Numbered from the stretch's first letter, positions 1-12,500 are shown. The stretch: DNA of 64,000 nucleotides from Maylandia zebra (GCF_041146795.1 NC_135174.1:18036878-18100877); one strand, 5' to 3'. Made by a program: numbers and translations. The notes: a model not told the origin generated them from the letters alone.

Positions 1-327
1 GCATGTCAGCAGAATCACGTGAACATTCCCCAAGAGGAGCGTCAACAGAACGGCATTAATGATGAAAACCAGTGCAGAGTTGGGAAGGGAGATGCACCCA
101 GGGCTGTTCATAAGGACAGCGGTAGACCTCAGAAAATCCTGGAGGGTGATAATCAGACCTACATCCAGCTGCAGAGCCACACTAACAACCGCAGCAAGCC
201 CCACCGTGAACGTAAACACCGGCAGACCAACAGACATGCCTCCAGCAGGGCAGATACAGACAGAGGCAGCAGCAGCACCAGCAGTAGCAGCAAATATGGA
301 GTCATAAAGGGTTCAGAGTGGATTTGA
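1..327 (+). CDS. gjc1: Connexin-45-type gap junction protein, C-terminal end (partial)
   Basis: This is the last 108 residues of a protein, open from the first base of the window to TGA at 325-327. The upstream part, with the four membrane segments and the connexin domain, lies outside. The tail is hydrophilic and basic, with a SHTNN..PHRERK stretch, then a serine run and the terminus SSSSKYGVIKGSEWI. Connexin 45 (GJC1) has a similar cytoplasmic tail (SHQNN..PREKK, serine-rich) and ends in SVWI, a ligand for the PDZ domain of ZO-1. Only the third residue from the end differs here. Connexin 45 hexamers form gap junction channels, in mammals chiefly in heart conduction tissue, vessels and neurons. 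Context agrees, because human GJC1 lies next to DBF4B and ADAM11. No conserved domain is visible, so the call rests on the tail and synteny. A gjc1 paralogue is the main alternative. Confidence 0.72.
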   Translation, partial: ACQQNHVNIPQEERQQNGINDENQCRVGKGDAPRAVHKDSGRPQKILEGDNQTYIQLQSHTNNRSKPHRERKHRQTNRHASSRADTDRGSSSTSSSSKYGVIKGSEWI

Positions 328-1425
328 AACACGACTATGTAAAACAGCTTAGCTATTTAGCTCAGTTCAGTGAAAAAGCTTTGTATAGCAGGAAAATAAT
401 ATCTTGAATACCTTTTGCGCTAAGATTTTGGTACCCTGTTTTTGTTTACCTTCTTTAAGCAGAGACTTTAATGCTGCAATTGAAAGTGCCTTACTTAAAC
501 CATCTAAAAGCAGCTTCATTCAAACTGAGCAACCCTTTATGTTACAGAGTTAATGTTTTTTTCATTGCCATCCACAGTTAAAGATTTGAATAATTTTGCT
601 CATGAATATTCAAAATTGTTCTTCAGTTTCTTTTTGGTGTAGATCGTTTTCCCACAAGCAACAAAAAGGCTGTTTTCACATATGTACTGCAGCCCTAAAC
701 CGTATCAATCATTAGATATTGTCTTTAACATGCCAGTTCTCTAGTAAAAAATGCATGATGTTTAATTGTGCAAAATCAAGAATAGAGAAGCGAATATTCT
801 GCTGAGTTCACAGGTAATGAGTGGTCATCCTGTTTCCTGCCTCCTGCACGCTATAGTCAGGCAGTGCCCTCCTCACGACCACAGGGAGTTTTTCCGATAG
901 TCTAAATGCAGCTGACTGGAATGTCCTGCTGTCTGTTTTATGTAAGTTAAAACAACAATGTCCTGGTCTAATTCTGATGATTTGTTTTTAGAAGTTGTGT
1001 TTGAAAACAGCTGACAAAAAAATAACAGACAGTATGTTTCAGCTGGTAATTTCACCATATTTTCTTTTGGTATTTTAAAAGCATTCCCTCTATTTTTTTA
1101 GAAAGAAAAGAGAAGTTTTCGTTATTGTTTCGAGAGGCAAGTTTAAAAAAAAGTCATATATTATAGTACAGGTATTACCTTTTTTTTAACATACTTTATT
1201 TTTTCAACCATTCATCCAGTAGTATACATTAAAAAGAACGAGTGTATCAAGCTTTTTATATGCTTCATTTGTTTCTTTCTTTTATCAATCTTTTACTTGG
1301 ATTTCCATATTTTCAGTCTGAAAGGCCATTTGTCATTTGTTGTTACTGTGTTTGGTTTTGTTAAAAAATATTTTTAGGAACAAAAAGTGCATGTTTTGAA
1401 TAAAGAGTTTGTATTTGTCTCATAA
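328..1425 (+). other. gjc1: gjc1 3' untranslated region
   Basis: AT-rich sequence after the stop codon with no open frame of note. A canonical AATAAA lies at 1399-1404, followed by a T/G-rich stretch, which would end the transcript near 1420-1425. The exact cleavage site is inferred. Confidence 0.6.
1399..1404 (+). terminator. Polyadenylation signal of gjc1
   Basis: AATAAA on the plus strand, about 1.07 kb after the gjc1 stop, with a TTTGTATTTGTC downstream element. No better signal lies between the stop codon and this site. Confidence 0.6.
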
Positions 1426-2149
1426 TCTTTGTCTTGTTTTCAATGGTTTGATTGTCAGTCTAGAATGAAAACTATATTATTAATTTAATGCTGAATATTT
1501 GAGCATGTGGGTAATTTACACTGGTAGTCAGCTTAAGCTTGCATTGCCCTCTGCTGGGCACAAAGAGGGAATAATATAATAGTTCTATGTCTCTTTCAGT
1601 GGGATCCCTGTAGATAAAACTTACCAAAATTTTTCTGTGTCTATATTTGAAATCTGTCATATGTTGGAAGTTTTATTGAAAGAAAAACTCATCACTGAGA
1701 AATCTAATATATTTTGTGGTGAAATATTTAGTTTATGGCTCCTTAAAACTAACATGGCAAGTAGAATTTAACATACCGTAGTCAAAAATGAATCTTGGGG
1801 ATTCTCTCTGGAAATGTGTTTAACCAGTGATTGTAGTTTTCTGTAGTCATTGTGTTTGACCCGCTGATATGCTGATAATCAGTTGCAATAAGTGTCAGAT
1901 CAAGCATCAACTAAACAGCTAAGTTGCTTTTCATTAATTGTTATTGTCTGTTTTCTTGAATTTCATAAGTTATTTGTCTTATTTTCTTTTTCAAGGGCCA
2001 AAATTGATAACCAGGGTGCTTTTGTGTTGGGTTCAGGATACTGTACCAGTGACTGTAAGAACCTTACCATTAACTCATAATATATTTCATATATATTAAA
2101 AGGTATATTTGAAAATGAAAGCCAGGGCTCACGTTTCAGTCAACAGGTT
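1426..2149. other. Intergenic spacer between gjc1 and dbf4b
   Basis: AT-rich spacer between the presumed end of gjc1 and the CpG-containing promoter region of dbf4b. Short open frames on both strands have no recognisable similarity. I see no repeat, RNA gene or exon here. Confidence 0.5.
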
Positions 2150-2414
2150 ATGTGGAGGGCAGCGTCAGGAGCAAACAGTCTTTTCTTTTTTGACGTCAGT
2201 GCTAAATTAAAATGGGAAGGCGTTTCAACTTTTGATTTCACACTGATTGAAAAGCACCTGAAGGCAGCGTCAGACCGGATGTTACGCCGTCTTCATGTCC
2301 GCACGTCCTCCAGTGTTTTTGAAAAAGCGGCGGTTACAGCTTCGCCGGCTTGTTGACGAAGCGATAGCAGTGGGGTTTTTTTTCGCTTCTCTCCAGCACA
2401 GGAACAAAACACAA
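2150..2414 (+). promoter_or_regulatory. dbf4b: dbf4b promoter and non-coding first exon
   Basis: GC content and CpG density rise here. A perfect palindromic CRE (TGACGTCA) lies at 2191-2198 and a GCGGCGG box lies further down. A donor CAA|GTAAGC at 2414/2415 would join a non-coding exon to the acceptor TTTTTGTAG|G at 2736/2737, 39 bases before the ATG. The transcription start is not visible, so the exon's 5' edge is a guess. Confidence 0.5.
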
Positions 2415-2775
2415 GTAAGCCGTGTTTCTTTTCTCTTTTTTGTCACAAAGAAGCAGAACATGGGTTAAATTAGCCGACATTGAATGGTTTCTGGCTGTTG
2501 TTAGAGAGAGCTAACCTCGCTCAAGTCGGCTAAAGCTAACTAGCAGAGTGGCTAGGCTGAAACTTGAACTGCGCAGTTGCGTTTTGGTGGTTATCTTACG
2601 TGACCGAAATTTAAACTGCTGCACTTCAAAAAAAAAATCGTAAACATAGTTGCTAGAAAGCTAATTTATACTCTTGCCGGTTTTGTAACTTAAAAGCTTA
2701 TTTGGATCTTGACAGATGTTCCTTTAATTTTTGTAGGCTCCTGGTGCTTGTGACAGCCTTTACTGCACCAGGATC

Positions 2776-5700
2776 ATGCAACAGCAGCAGTATTCAAAAG
2801 AACGTGGATATGGGCTCCTGGGGAAGCTGTGTCTTGGGCCAAAAAAGCTGGAGGGAAAGACCTTCTACCTGGACAATGTGAAGAAACAGCCAACAGTCCT
2901 GCTTTTGGAATCCATCTCTCTTTTTGGAGGGGTAAGCATATGTTAAGATAGCCTGCCAGTGGAACCTTTTTTTACAGGCGCTTAAAAGGCTGTTGTTTAA
3001 AGGCTGTCGCATTGTATTTAAAATATATCTTCAAAAGTGTCTGTAAGAAGACAGACACTTTTTGATATAGATGACAAAAGCATCAATCTTGAGTCTTTTA
3101 AACCTTTGAATAATGGATTTAGTCTTGAATTCTGCACGCATACAACCCTAATAACGAATATATTGATCGTCCTCACTGATCTGATCTTTTCTTTTGTATG
3201 TCATTGCCTGTACTCGTGTCTGTTTTCTTTAGAAAACAAAGTATTATTACTGTTGATAAACACTTGATAAGTCCAAATGGTCAGTGAACACTTACAGTAC
3301 ATCCACTGGACTGAGGTTAGATTTTGCATTCATCAGAAACTCACATGGATATTGTTTTAATTATTTTTTTTTTTCTTTTGAAGAGGGTCGAGAGTTTTCT
3401 ACACAAGGATGTAAACTTTGTTGTGACTGGAAACAAAGAAGGCCTGGACAAGAAGAGTATTGTTTCCAAGGGTGGGGCAAGTCAATCAGCCCAACAACTG
3501 ATTAAGCAGCGGGACAACGGCCTCATCAAGCAGCGACCTGGAACTCCCAGGCCAATGGTACTTTATCTCCTTTTATCACTTTCAGTCAGGCTTTTGGTTA
3601 GCTATCAAATACCACAAATCTATTTTGGCAGATGATTTACTGCCCTGAAACCTGGAAAGCTACTCTGAAAACATTCTAACACAAGATCACTAAAAAGATC
3701 AAACTCATTAGGCATTAGTGTAAGTTAAAATGAACTACACTGTATAACTGCACTGCATTTGTGTCTATAGGCTTGCAGCAGTCGAGGGAAAGCGCTGCTC
3801 GAAAAAGCCATTCGCAACAATGTAAGTCAATGAAGACAAAATTCTCTTTATAAGTACTGATGATGTATTTTGATATTTTAATTCTTCACTGTCTCTTTTT
3901 TGATGAATCTGCCTTGTAGGAACGACTGCAGGGAAGCAGTGTTTTGTCCAGTGCTCGATCATGGGGAGTCAAGATTTTGCATGTGGATGGTATCCTTTTG
4001 ACTAAATTTAATGGAATTTCACAACACACCATGATTAACATGCAGTGAGCCTATGCTCACAGCAGATGGCATTGTGTGATTGCTCATGTTTTCTTGTATG
4101 CTGCTATTTTAATGCGGCTTTTAATTGGAGTTGTCTGCTGTGTACCAGTTTGTGGCTGTTTATCTTGTCCAAGGAACAATCAGAAACTTGGCAAAGCGCT
4201 ACATCAAATCCAGACTGTTCCTAAAGTGGCTGGACTTGAACTATTGTGTTATTTTCAGTACTCAAAAGTATCTTTTTAGGAGAGATGTCTACAGTGTCCT
4301 TTGTACTTTGTTTTAAACTCAGTGCCCAGATTAAATAAACATTATTTGTGTTTTGCACATTGAAAGTTGTTCCTTAATGTGTTATCAGATGTCCTCTGTT
4401 ATCTGAAACATTTAACTCGAGAGAGCTTCAGTACTAAACACAAGAGGGCAGAGGTGAGGTGTTTGAGCTGTTTATCTTTTAACATCATTTGACAGATTTC
4501 CTGTTGTAGCGGTTTTTAGATTTTAGGGCTGGAAAATGGTAACGATAGCGAGCAAACACATGATGGAGACCAATTAAAACTGAATGAAGTAAAAGATATA
4601 GTTGATGTTGGTTTCATATTGATGATTTTTATTTTTACTGCAGAAGACTGGCACTAAACATCAAGGCTCTCCTGCTGTCAAGGGTAAGTCTGTGGTTATG
4701 TTTTGATTCAATTTCCTCACATTTGTACTTTGGCTAATTTATTTGTCTTTTCCTTCTCAAATCTGCTGTCAACAGCTTTGGCTTTGAGATCCCCGTATCT
4801 TAAAATTGAAGACTTGAGCAGGTGAGTTCCCTCTTCTGAGGAGTTCAGTTTATATTTAAGGAAGAGAAAGTTTATTTCTTTCCTTTAGAAATCAGTCAAA
4901 AAAAAAAAGAAATCAGTCACGCCTAGTTTTAGAATAGCTTAAAATAACAAGATACTCCGATGTTTTAAGTTAATTTTTTTTCTTCCCCAAATTAAATCCT
5001 AGTCAGTAAAGATAGACAAGTTGGGATTTAGCAAGGCAAAGGAAGGTTTTTCTTTCTCCCCCAAGGCCTGCAAAGCCTCATTTAATGGTTCGGTGTCAGA
5101 TTCGAGCCTTTTTTAGAGGGTTAAGCATACTGACAGTGAAGCAGCAGTGGGGGGCAGTGATCTATCCCATTGTTTCTGCCCGTCTTGCCCCACTGGGTGC
5201 TGGTTCTGGAGGTGTGTATTTCAGCCCAGTTGAATTTCTTGTAATGTGACGAGCTCCCCTCCCACTGAGGCAGCTCCCCAGGAGGCCAGAGCTCAACTGG
5301 ATACGATTTCTATTTGATGAGGCTTTGCAAGCTCCACTGCCCCTTCCTGCAGGGGATCTCTGTGTGCTAACAGAGCCCATCATTTGCGCTCTCATTTCAG
5401 TTAATTGATGTGATCTGGCTAATGTGTATGGGCCATTGCTATGACATAGAACCCATGGCATCTGGACTGCTAGATACAGTCTATCTCAAATAAGTTTTTG
5501 AAAAGTGGTTAATATAGCTTCAAAATGCTTCAGTTATATAATTACTGTATTACTGAGTCAGTCTTTATATTCTTAGTGTTGTAATGTTGAAACATTGATA
5601 CAGACATTTTTATTTGGTTTTTCATTTTTTCTATTGTTCCTCCCTCTGTTATTCTGCCATGTAAACAGGAAATACAAGCCTTTGCACATGCAGTCTATGA

Positions 5701-5838
5701 CCTTCCCAGATCTGTACTACGCTGGTCGATTCAGTCCCTTTGAATGTCCTCCTCCTCCTCGGTTTGAAAAGAAGACAGAGATGGAGGAAACCAAAACAAG
5801 GTTTGTTCACATGTGGTTGGCTAACTGTTTGAATAATA

Positions 5839-5891
<53 letters not shown>

Positions 5892-7927
5892 CAAACTGTT
5901 TGATTATTTTTCATTTTTGAATAAATGGTTGAAATGATGGTGGAAATAAATTGCACTCCATGAAGAAAGTGTTTTATTGTGTAAAAAGTATTTTGAGGGT
6001 TCATAATATTTGTATTTTTCTTAATTAGGGTCAAGAAAGTTGAAAGTAGCATTCAAGAAAAATCCCAAAGTAAATCCCCACTTAGTTGTAACCCTTCACC
6101 TTGGCGACCACGCAAAAAGGACCCTTCTTACTGTGAATGCTGCCAACAATCATTCACAAATCTGGAAGAGGTAGGAATTTTTTTTTTAATTATTATTTAA
6201 AGCAAATAGAAGTTGGTTCCTTTGGGTGATTTTGTTCATTTTCATGGTGTGGGTTTTTGTTTTTGTTTTTTTTGTCCTTGAAGCACTTGCAGTCCAATCA
6301 GCACCGCACATTTGTGCTGGATCCTTTGAATTACAGCTTGGTGGATGAGCTTGTGGTTGATATGCTTCCAGAATTTGATCCCAATCCACCCCAGCAAGAA
6401 GAACTGAGCAGGTCAGCTTGGATTATGAAATATTTTGATATAGATTTATTTATATATATATTTTTTTCTGTTTTCAACTGATTGTCTGTATCCTTCTCTA
6501 GACTTCCAACTCCTTTGCCTATCCATGATGTCTGTGAACTGGAGCCTCTTTCTGATGCCGAGACGGAGCATACTGTTCAGGCCCTGCGGAGACGAGGTTC
6601 ATCATTAAATACTCACCTTTCCAGCCCTACCAGGGGTCCTCTTTCCTGTCCAGGCCCTGCCAGTCCATCACCAGGAGTTCAGTTTACCGTCCCAAATCCA
6701 GGCGCTCAGTCTTTCAATCATGTGACAAACTGCCAGCTGCCTGATATGCATCCTCAGGCTTTGAGTCCAGTCATGCCTGTATTAAAACCTGAAGTAGAAG
6801 CCCAGGACTCAGTCAATCAACTGCCTGAAATTCAGCGTCTCTCTCCATGTCCCCTCTCTGACCCTTTCTCCCTGCCTCCAGTCCTCAGCCCCCAAGTCCC
6901 CTATTCCTACATTATAAATCCTCAAAGTCCTTACTCAGACCCCCCTGTCCTCAGTCCCCAACCATACATCACAGAGGAGCCTGTGGAAGGATCAACTGAG
7001 GATGGTGTGTTTACATTTGCCTCAGCATTCAGAGATTTTCTCTCCACCCCACCAATTACCTCTGGGGCTGTGACCAATGCAGGAAGATCAAAAACGGACA
7101 ACGTTGTTGAGTTTGCTGGGCTTGTGTGTTCTAACAGAGATTTGGAGTGCACCACGCGATCTTCTGGTAGATCTCGTTCCCTTCCTCGTCAGTCAGAAAT
7201 CGCAGTAAACTCCAAAAAGCGCAGTCGATCTGCCAGCCCTGAATGTAGCAACAGTAAAAGGATGAGGACAACAAAGACTGGTAACAGTGATAGCGGGACG
7301 GGACAAAATATTAAACCACCAAAACCACAAAGTGACAATACAGCAAAGAGTGAATGCGCTTTACTCTTGGACAAGCTCCGTTATGAAATCTCTCAGTCTT
7401 GTCTCAGTTCAACTGTCTCTTCAACATTTACTACTGTGGATATGTTTGGTTTAAAACAGACTTGTAGTACGTTTTGTTTTCCGAGTGCACAGAATTTAGC
7501 TCGATCCTCTGTCAAAATTGACCCGGTTGCCACTCAACCAGTCGACTTCCACACTGATAAATGTCACAGTGGGATTTCTAGTCAAGAATCTCAGCGTTCA
7601 GTATCTCACTCTACCTCAATCTGTATCGAGCCAGGCCTCATCCCAGACCTGGCAAAGCTCTCTCCATCATCCTCAGAGTCAGACTGGGACTGTGACCTGC
7701 TGTCACAGCTGGGCCCGACCTCAGCTACACCTCTGGCTTCCACTGAACAGAACTGTGAGCTCGACAAGGAACTACTCCACAGGCCGTGTCCCTGGATGCA
7801 CAACACCAGCTACGAGTCACACCTGCATACTGTCCTTAAGCCATCAACCCCATCCGCCTCAATGTGCGGGGAAGAAAGGGACCCTTTTAGCAGGACTGTG
7901 GTACAGATTGTAGAGGTTCAGCACTGA
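2776..7927 (+). CDS. dbf4b: DBF4-type zinc finger protein, Cdc7 kinase regulatory subunit
   Basis: Regulatory subunit that binds and activates the nuclear kinase Cdc7, which phosphorylates the MCM helicase to fire replication origins. Eleven coding exons: 2776-2931, 3384-3557, 3771-3821, 3920-3989, 4389-4453, 4644-4683, 4776-4821, 5669-5800, 6029-6170, 6284-6411, 6502-7927. They join in phase to 809 aa. Residues ~25-170 form the BRCT-like motif N (LFGGRVESFLHKDV, then WGVKILHVDDVL). Residues ~190-235 are motif M (SPYLKIEDLSRKYKPL). The DBF zinc finger, motif C, has C280, C283, H293 and H299 and is split by an intron after residue 292. The last exon encodes 475 residues of Ser/Pro-rich, probably disordered tail with a basic cluster (SKKRSRSASPECSNSKRMR). 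The start is the first ATG after the 5'UTR acceptor. DBF4B is preferred over DBF4 because adam11 and gjc1 flank it as in human 17q21; DBF4 itself neighbours ADAM22. Confidence 0.9.
5842..5889. repeat. (TA)n microsatellite
   Basis: Uninterrupted alternating T and A for about 48 bases in intron 8 of dbf4b, about 40 bases after the donor at 5801. Probably length-polymorphic. Confidence 0.95.
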
Positions 7928-8670
7928 CAGCTATTTTCTTGACTTTTTTGTGAAAGATGCGAAGCACAAAAGCCCTTTGTACACTGAATAAATATTTAAA
8001 ATTAGGGCTTAATTTCAGATTTAATTGTCTTCTGCATTACATGCTGATTAATTTATCCTGCATCTTCCCAAGAATTTGAATCCTGTTGATGATCATGTTC
8101 CTCTTGAACCCTCATTGTGCATAGTCCCCTTAATAGTATTGTGTGTTGTGCTGACTGCAGTCGCTCAGGCAGCTCTGTTCGGGAACTTGTGGCGATACTG
8201 AGAATTTAATGAGGCCTTCCTGAAAGGGGGCATTATTCAATTACTGTAAGTGCTGCGCCTGGATCAGGTCCCACATATGCTGGTGTTGATGGTCAAACAG
8301 ACGAGGCGTTCACAGGGTGGAGGACTGACGAACTGTGAGCCAAATCACCTGATTAATGTCAAAAAGCTCTTCCTGCATTTTGAGGGTGGGCCAGAGGACT
8401 GGCTTTGTCAAGGAGAAGCAAGTCAGGTTTATTAGATATACAGTATGAGGTCATCTACCAATAAATACCATTTTTGGACATCTTTGATATGATGAAATGG
8501 TCTATAAAGTCCAGAACTCACTGCTGCTTCTAAACATGAAAAAAAGGTCACAATGTGACAAAGGGAATGCAACATGATTTTTGCATATGGAGGTATGTCA
8601 GTTGTCTCTGGGAATGTGAATTGAAACCTTGTACAGTGTTTTTTTTTTTTTTTTTTTAATAAATGTTTTT
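7928..8670 (+). other. dbf4b: dbf4b 3' untranslated region
   Basis: Non-coding sequence after the stop. AATAAA occurs at 7987-7992, only 60 bases after the stop, and again at 8658-8663 after a T run. Two alternative 3' ends are therefore possible. Nothing else recognisable lies between them. Confidence 0.45.
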
Positions 8671-9130
8671 ATTCATAAATATCCCCCCTCTGTGTGCTTT
8701 AAAAAGCTTTTTTTTTCCATGTGTGGTGAAGACTTTATAAATGCTGACTGTATGTCAAACTTAAATAAGTGATGGATGAAGCAAGGGCAGCAGCAAGTCG
8801 ATGTGTCCCGTTTGGCTCATCAGACCAGCTGATATGAACAGTATTTGATATGTTCTCCTCATCCCAGTTTTCATTAATACTAACTGCCCAGTTTTCACCC
8901 AACCGATAAGTGAATCATATTATTGCGTATATATAATTCAAATATATTCATTTACATAATTCTTTCGGGATAATGGCTTTAATTCAATATTAATTATAAG
9001 AAAATGTATTTATTATTCTAATCGGCAGGGCAAAGAAAATACACTTAGCTCATCTGCATTATAAATAATAAACCACTGTTTGAAGTGCATTAGATGGATG
9101 GCATGCATTTGAAGTCCTTAAAATAATGCC
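8671..9130. other. Intergenic spacer between dbf4b and adam11
   Basis: AT-rich spacer of about 460 bases. No exon, repeat or RNA gene recognised. Confidence 0.45.
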
Positions 9131-9548
9131 TGAATCTTGACGGTGATATCAGGTGTTTCCCTTCGGGCTCCCGGGCTCGAGTGCTGGATCCATTAGTGTG
9201 TGGGTGGTCCCGTCACGCCCCACGTGCCGCTTGTTTCCTCGCGCAGCCTCACTCAGTAACGAGGCCGGCAGACAGGTGTGTGAAGCCAAGCAGCTCAGGG
9301 CAACACGGACACACAAACACCATGTTACCCCAGCTTAGAGGAGGAGGAGCCCCTTCAAGGTGTTTGTAAGCGCCGCAGGCGGACAGGGAGTGAGAAATGC
9401 GGGCGTACAACGTGAAGGCACCAAGCTGCTGTGTTTGTTTTCACTGTCAACAACAACAACAAGAGTCCTGCTACAGCTCCGCTCACGGCTGGTGTCGGTT
9501 CATTTAACGGCGCTGCACGGAAGAAATCACTGGGACTATGTGAGCATC
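9131..9548 (+). promoter_or_regulatory. adam11: adam11 promoter/5'UTR with upstream ORFs
   Basis: A CpG-rich island contrasts with AT-rich flanks and carries a CACGTG E-box at 9221-9226. Two upstream start codons precede the main ATG. A 36-codon ORF starts at 9397 (MRAYNVKAPSCC...) and stops at 9505-9507. A start-stop pair ATGTGA lies at 9538-9543, five bases before the main ATG at 9549. If they are within the mRNA, both should lower translation of adam11. The transcription start is not known. Confidence 0.5.
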
Positions 9549-12500
9549 ATGCTCGCGGTGAGATGCCTGCTGTTCGCTACAGTGTACGCACGGTACGCCG
9601 AGACAGGTAAGAGGTTCCCACGCTTCAAACACAGAGCCAAATACTCGCGATGTAATAAATAAGTAGGGACATCAAGAAGCTCACGGCCAGTTGTTGATTC
9701 TGGTAAGTAAAACTTATAAATGACCTTTTCGCCCCACCTGTGTGCGTGTCCTCTGCAGCTCTGAGAGAATGGGGGAGTCCGGAGGGAAGGCTGCCGCCCG
9801 CGGAGGAGGTCGTTCAGCCCAAGCGACTCCTGCAGCAGATCCACACTGAGGAAGAGCTCCTGCACAGCCGACTGGACACCCGGGTCAAGAACCACCCAGC
9901 CGGTGAGCAGGTGAGCTTTGCCTGCTTTTGTTACCGCCTTTTTTGTTGTTGTTTTTACACCTGTTGTCCAAACCATCAGAACTGAACACGTCATTTATCG
10001 TCATTAGATTTCCATAAATATTAGTTTCTACATTTTCCCCACATTGAGATCAGATTAAGACAAGAAAGACATCAAGAGTAGACCTTGTAGACCCCCCCCC
10101 CCCCCCCCCCCCCCCCCCCAACCAAGATGTTTTCTAACACTGCCTTTAGTCAAACATCCAGCAGGAACAGTTTCATCAATGATGCAGAAAATCTTAAAAA
10201 TGTAGAGTAGAAAGCGTGTCTGTTAACTGCTCTTAGCAGACTGAAATTAAAATTTTCACATTTTTAGTTATAGTTTTGCTGATGTGGGTCATCTTCATGA
10301 TATGTAACCAGGCTGTATTAATTTCAGATTAGTTTACTGTGCATAAAGCTGGACACTGACAGTGTAAACCAACCTTTGCTATTTGCTACAGAGAAAAGAT
10401 GGAAACTGTGTAATAAATCTGCTCTCTGTCAAGCTTGTTTTTCCCTCTATGCCTTCTCTCCTGAAGTCATCTGTCTGTCACATTTACACCATTCTTTAAC
10501 ACCCCCACCCCCCACACACACACACCAGGGTATTAAAAAGGCAGATAAAACACATCCCACCCCCTCAACTTCAGCCTTTTGCTCCTTTCGGCCTCATCAG
10601 ATGATATTTCACACCTCTACCTGTCCTCTTTTGTTGCCTTTGCTGTAAACGCTGTCAGTCAGCGGCTGTCAGGTCAGTGGATATGACATGGGTTTGACCT
10701 TGATGTGCCCCTTGTGGTCAGCGTGTTGTCTCGTGATCTCTTTCTGCTGATACCAGAGGTGCCCTTAGACTTGAATTTAGATATGAGATGCAATCAGCAG
10801 GCTTACTTTACACTGTGCTAGCTGCCGATCGCTGCACAGTGATTGTTTTTTGTGATTATGCATCGTAAGGATTTAAAGTGGGCCTATTATTCCTGTATCC
10901 AGCTTCATATTTTCAGTCTTGGGCTCTACCAAAGTAGCTTTGCATGATTCTCAGTTCAAAATAATCTTTATTTAACTTATACCAGGCAGCTGTGCATCCC
11001 TTTAGTTCATCAACTGTCTGAATCGTGCAGGTGTAGCTCCACACTTTGAGCTGGTTGCCCTTCTCAAATAGAAGGTTTGAACACCAGGTGGACGGGGCTG
11101 CTATGTTTAGACCCGTGTGAAGTCTGACCTTTAGTCTCTTACCTGTACACACATTGACGTGAGTATTTGAAGTATATACACAGCATAAAAAAACCAAAAA
11201 CAAGGAAAAGCTTTGCAGACTCCCCTTAATGTTGCTGTAAAACTGTCCCCAGCTTTAAATTTGTAATTACGAACTGGAAAAAAGATTTTAGTCTGGGATT
11301 TCTCCCAGTTTAGAAAAACGTTAATGCTGGCGTTCAGATCAAGTGGCCAGTTTAAAACTTACAATAGGGCGGTTTTCAATTGTGGGTACAAAATGTAGCT
11401 ACAATTGCTGTATGTTATTTCCTCTGCTTCCCTGTCTGCTATTGTGCTGCCAATAAAAGCCAAAAATAAGTCTTAAAAGTGCTGATCGCACTTGTGACCT
11501 GATGCTCTGAGTTTGACTTTGGACAATGTGGGCCTTCCTAATGAAAAACTCTTATTTGATCTGTGAGTCATAGCTATGAAATCCAGTGCTCATATCCAGT
11601 GAAAGTATGAGAATATTTTTAATGAGTAAAGCTCCACTTTAAGTAACAGTACACACAGTCATTCTCAGTTCTAAGGTTTTGCGTATGAGGACATAATAAA
11701 ACCAGTTTAGAAACACTAAGCCAAAATGGAGAAGCAGTGTGTGGAAAGACCAGGTGCACCCCAGGATTCAGTTGCTGTAGAATCACCTTTAGATGCAATA
11801 ACTTAACTGACCTAACTTTACAATGGTAGGTCAGTCCATTGAAGTTCAGGCATTCATTTATGCACAGCTTTCCTAAGGTCATGCTTGAGGTCTGGATCTC
11901 TGTAACACCTTCAGTGTTGATCTCTTTCACCATTCTATTGTAGATTTGTTGCTGTGCTTGGGGTCATTGTCATTTTGATGCAATTTCAGTCAAGTTTTAG
12001 CTGCCAGACCGATGGCCTTATATTTGACTCCAGAATATTTTGGTATACGGAGGAGTTCACGGTCGACTCATTGCCTCATGTCCAAGCTCAAATCATCACC
12101 CCTCCACCACTGTGCTTGTGGTATGTGGTGTTAGTGTTGATATGCTGTGTTTGGTTTTTGTGCATTACGGCCAAACGTCTCCACTCTAGTCTAATGTTAT
12201 GTTTTTTGTTTTGTTTTTCTCAGTTCATCTGAGGTTGTAGTTACTGAATTTTTAGACCTGCTAAGTTATTTTAGTTTTGTTTTTTTTTGTTATTCCCTTG
12301 TACGTAAAACCTTTTTAGTGTGACTGTATAGTCTGGTGCAAGTACTGAGTTTTAAAAAACTGTGGGTCCATTTGTATCTGTGGACAACAATGTAACGTGT
12401 GAAACTAAACTGTAGTGTGGCCTGAATTATGATCAAAATTTAAATAAGAAAAATATAATAGTGAGAGTGCTAATGGAGCATTTGTATTGCTGCTCACAAG

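Noticed and set aside
5162-5461. 99-codon minus-strand frame in dbf4b intron 7
   Set aside because: No known family, no plausible splice partners; its GC-richer composition alone does not make a gene.
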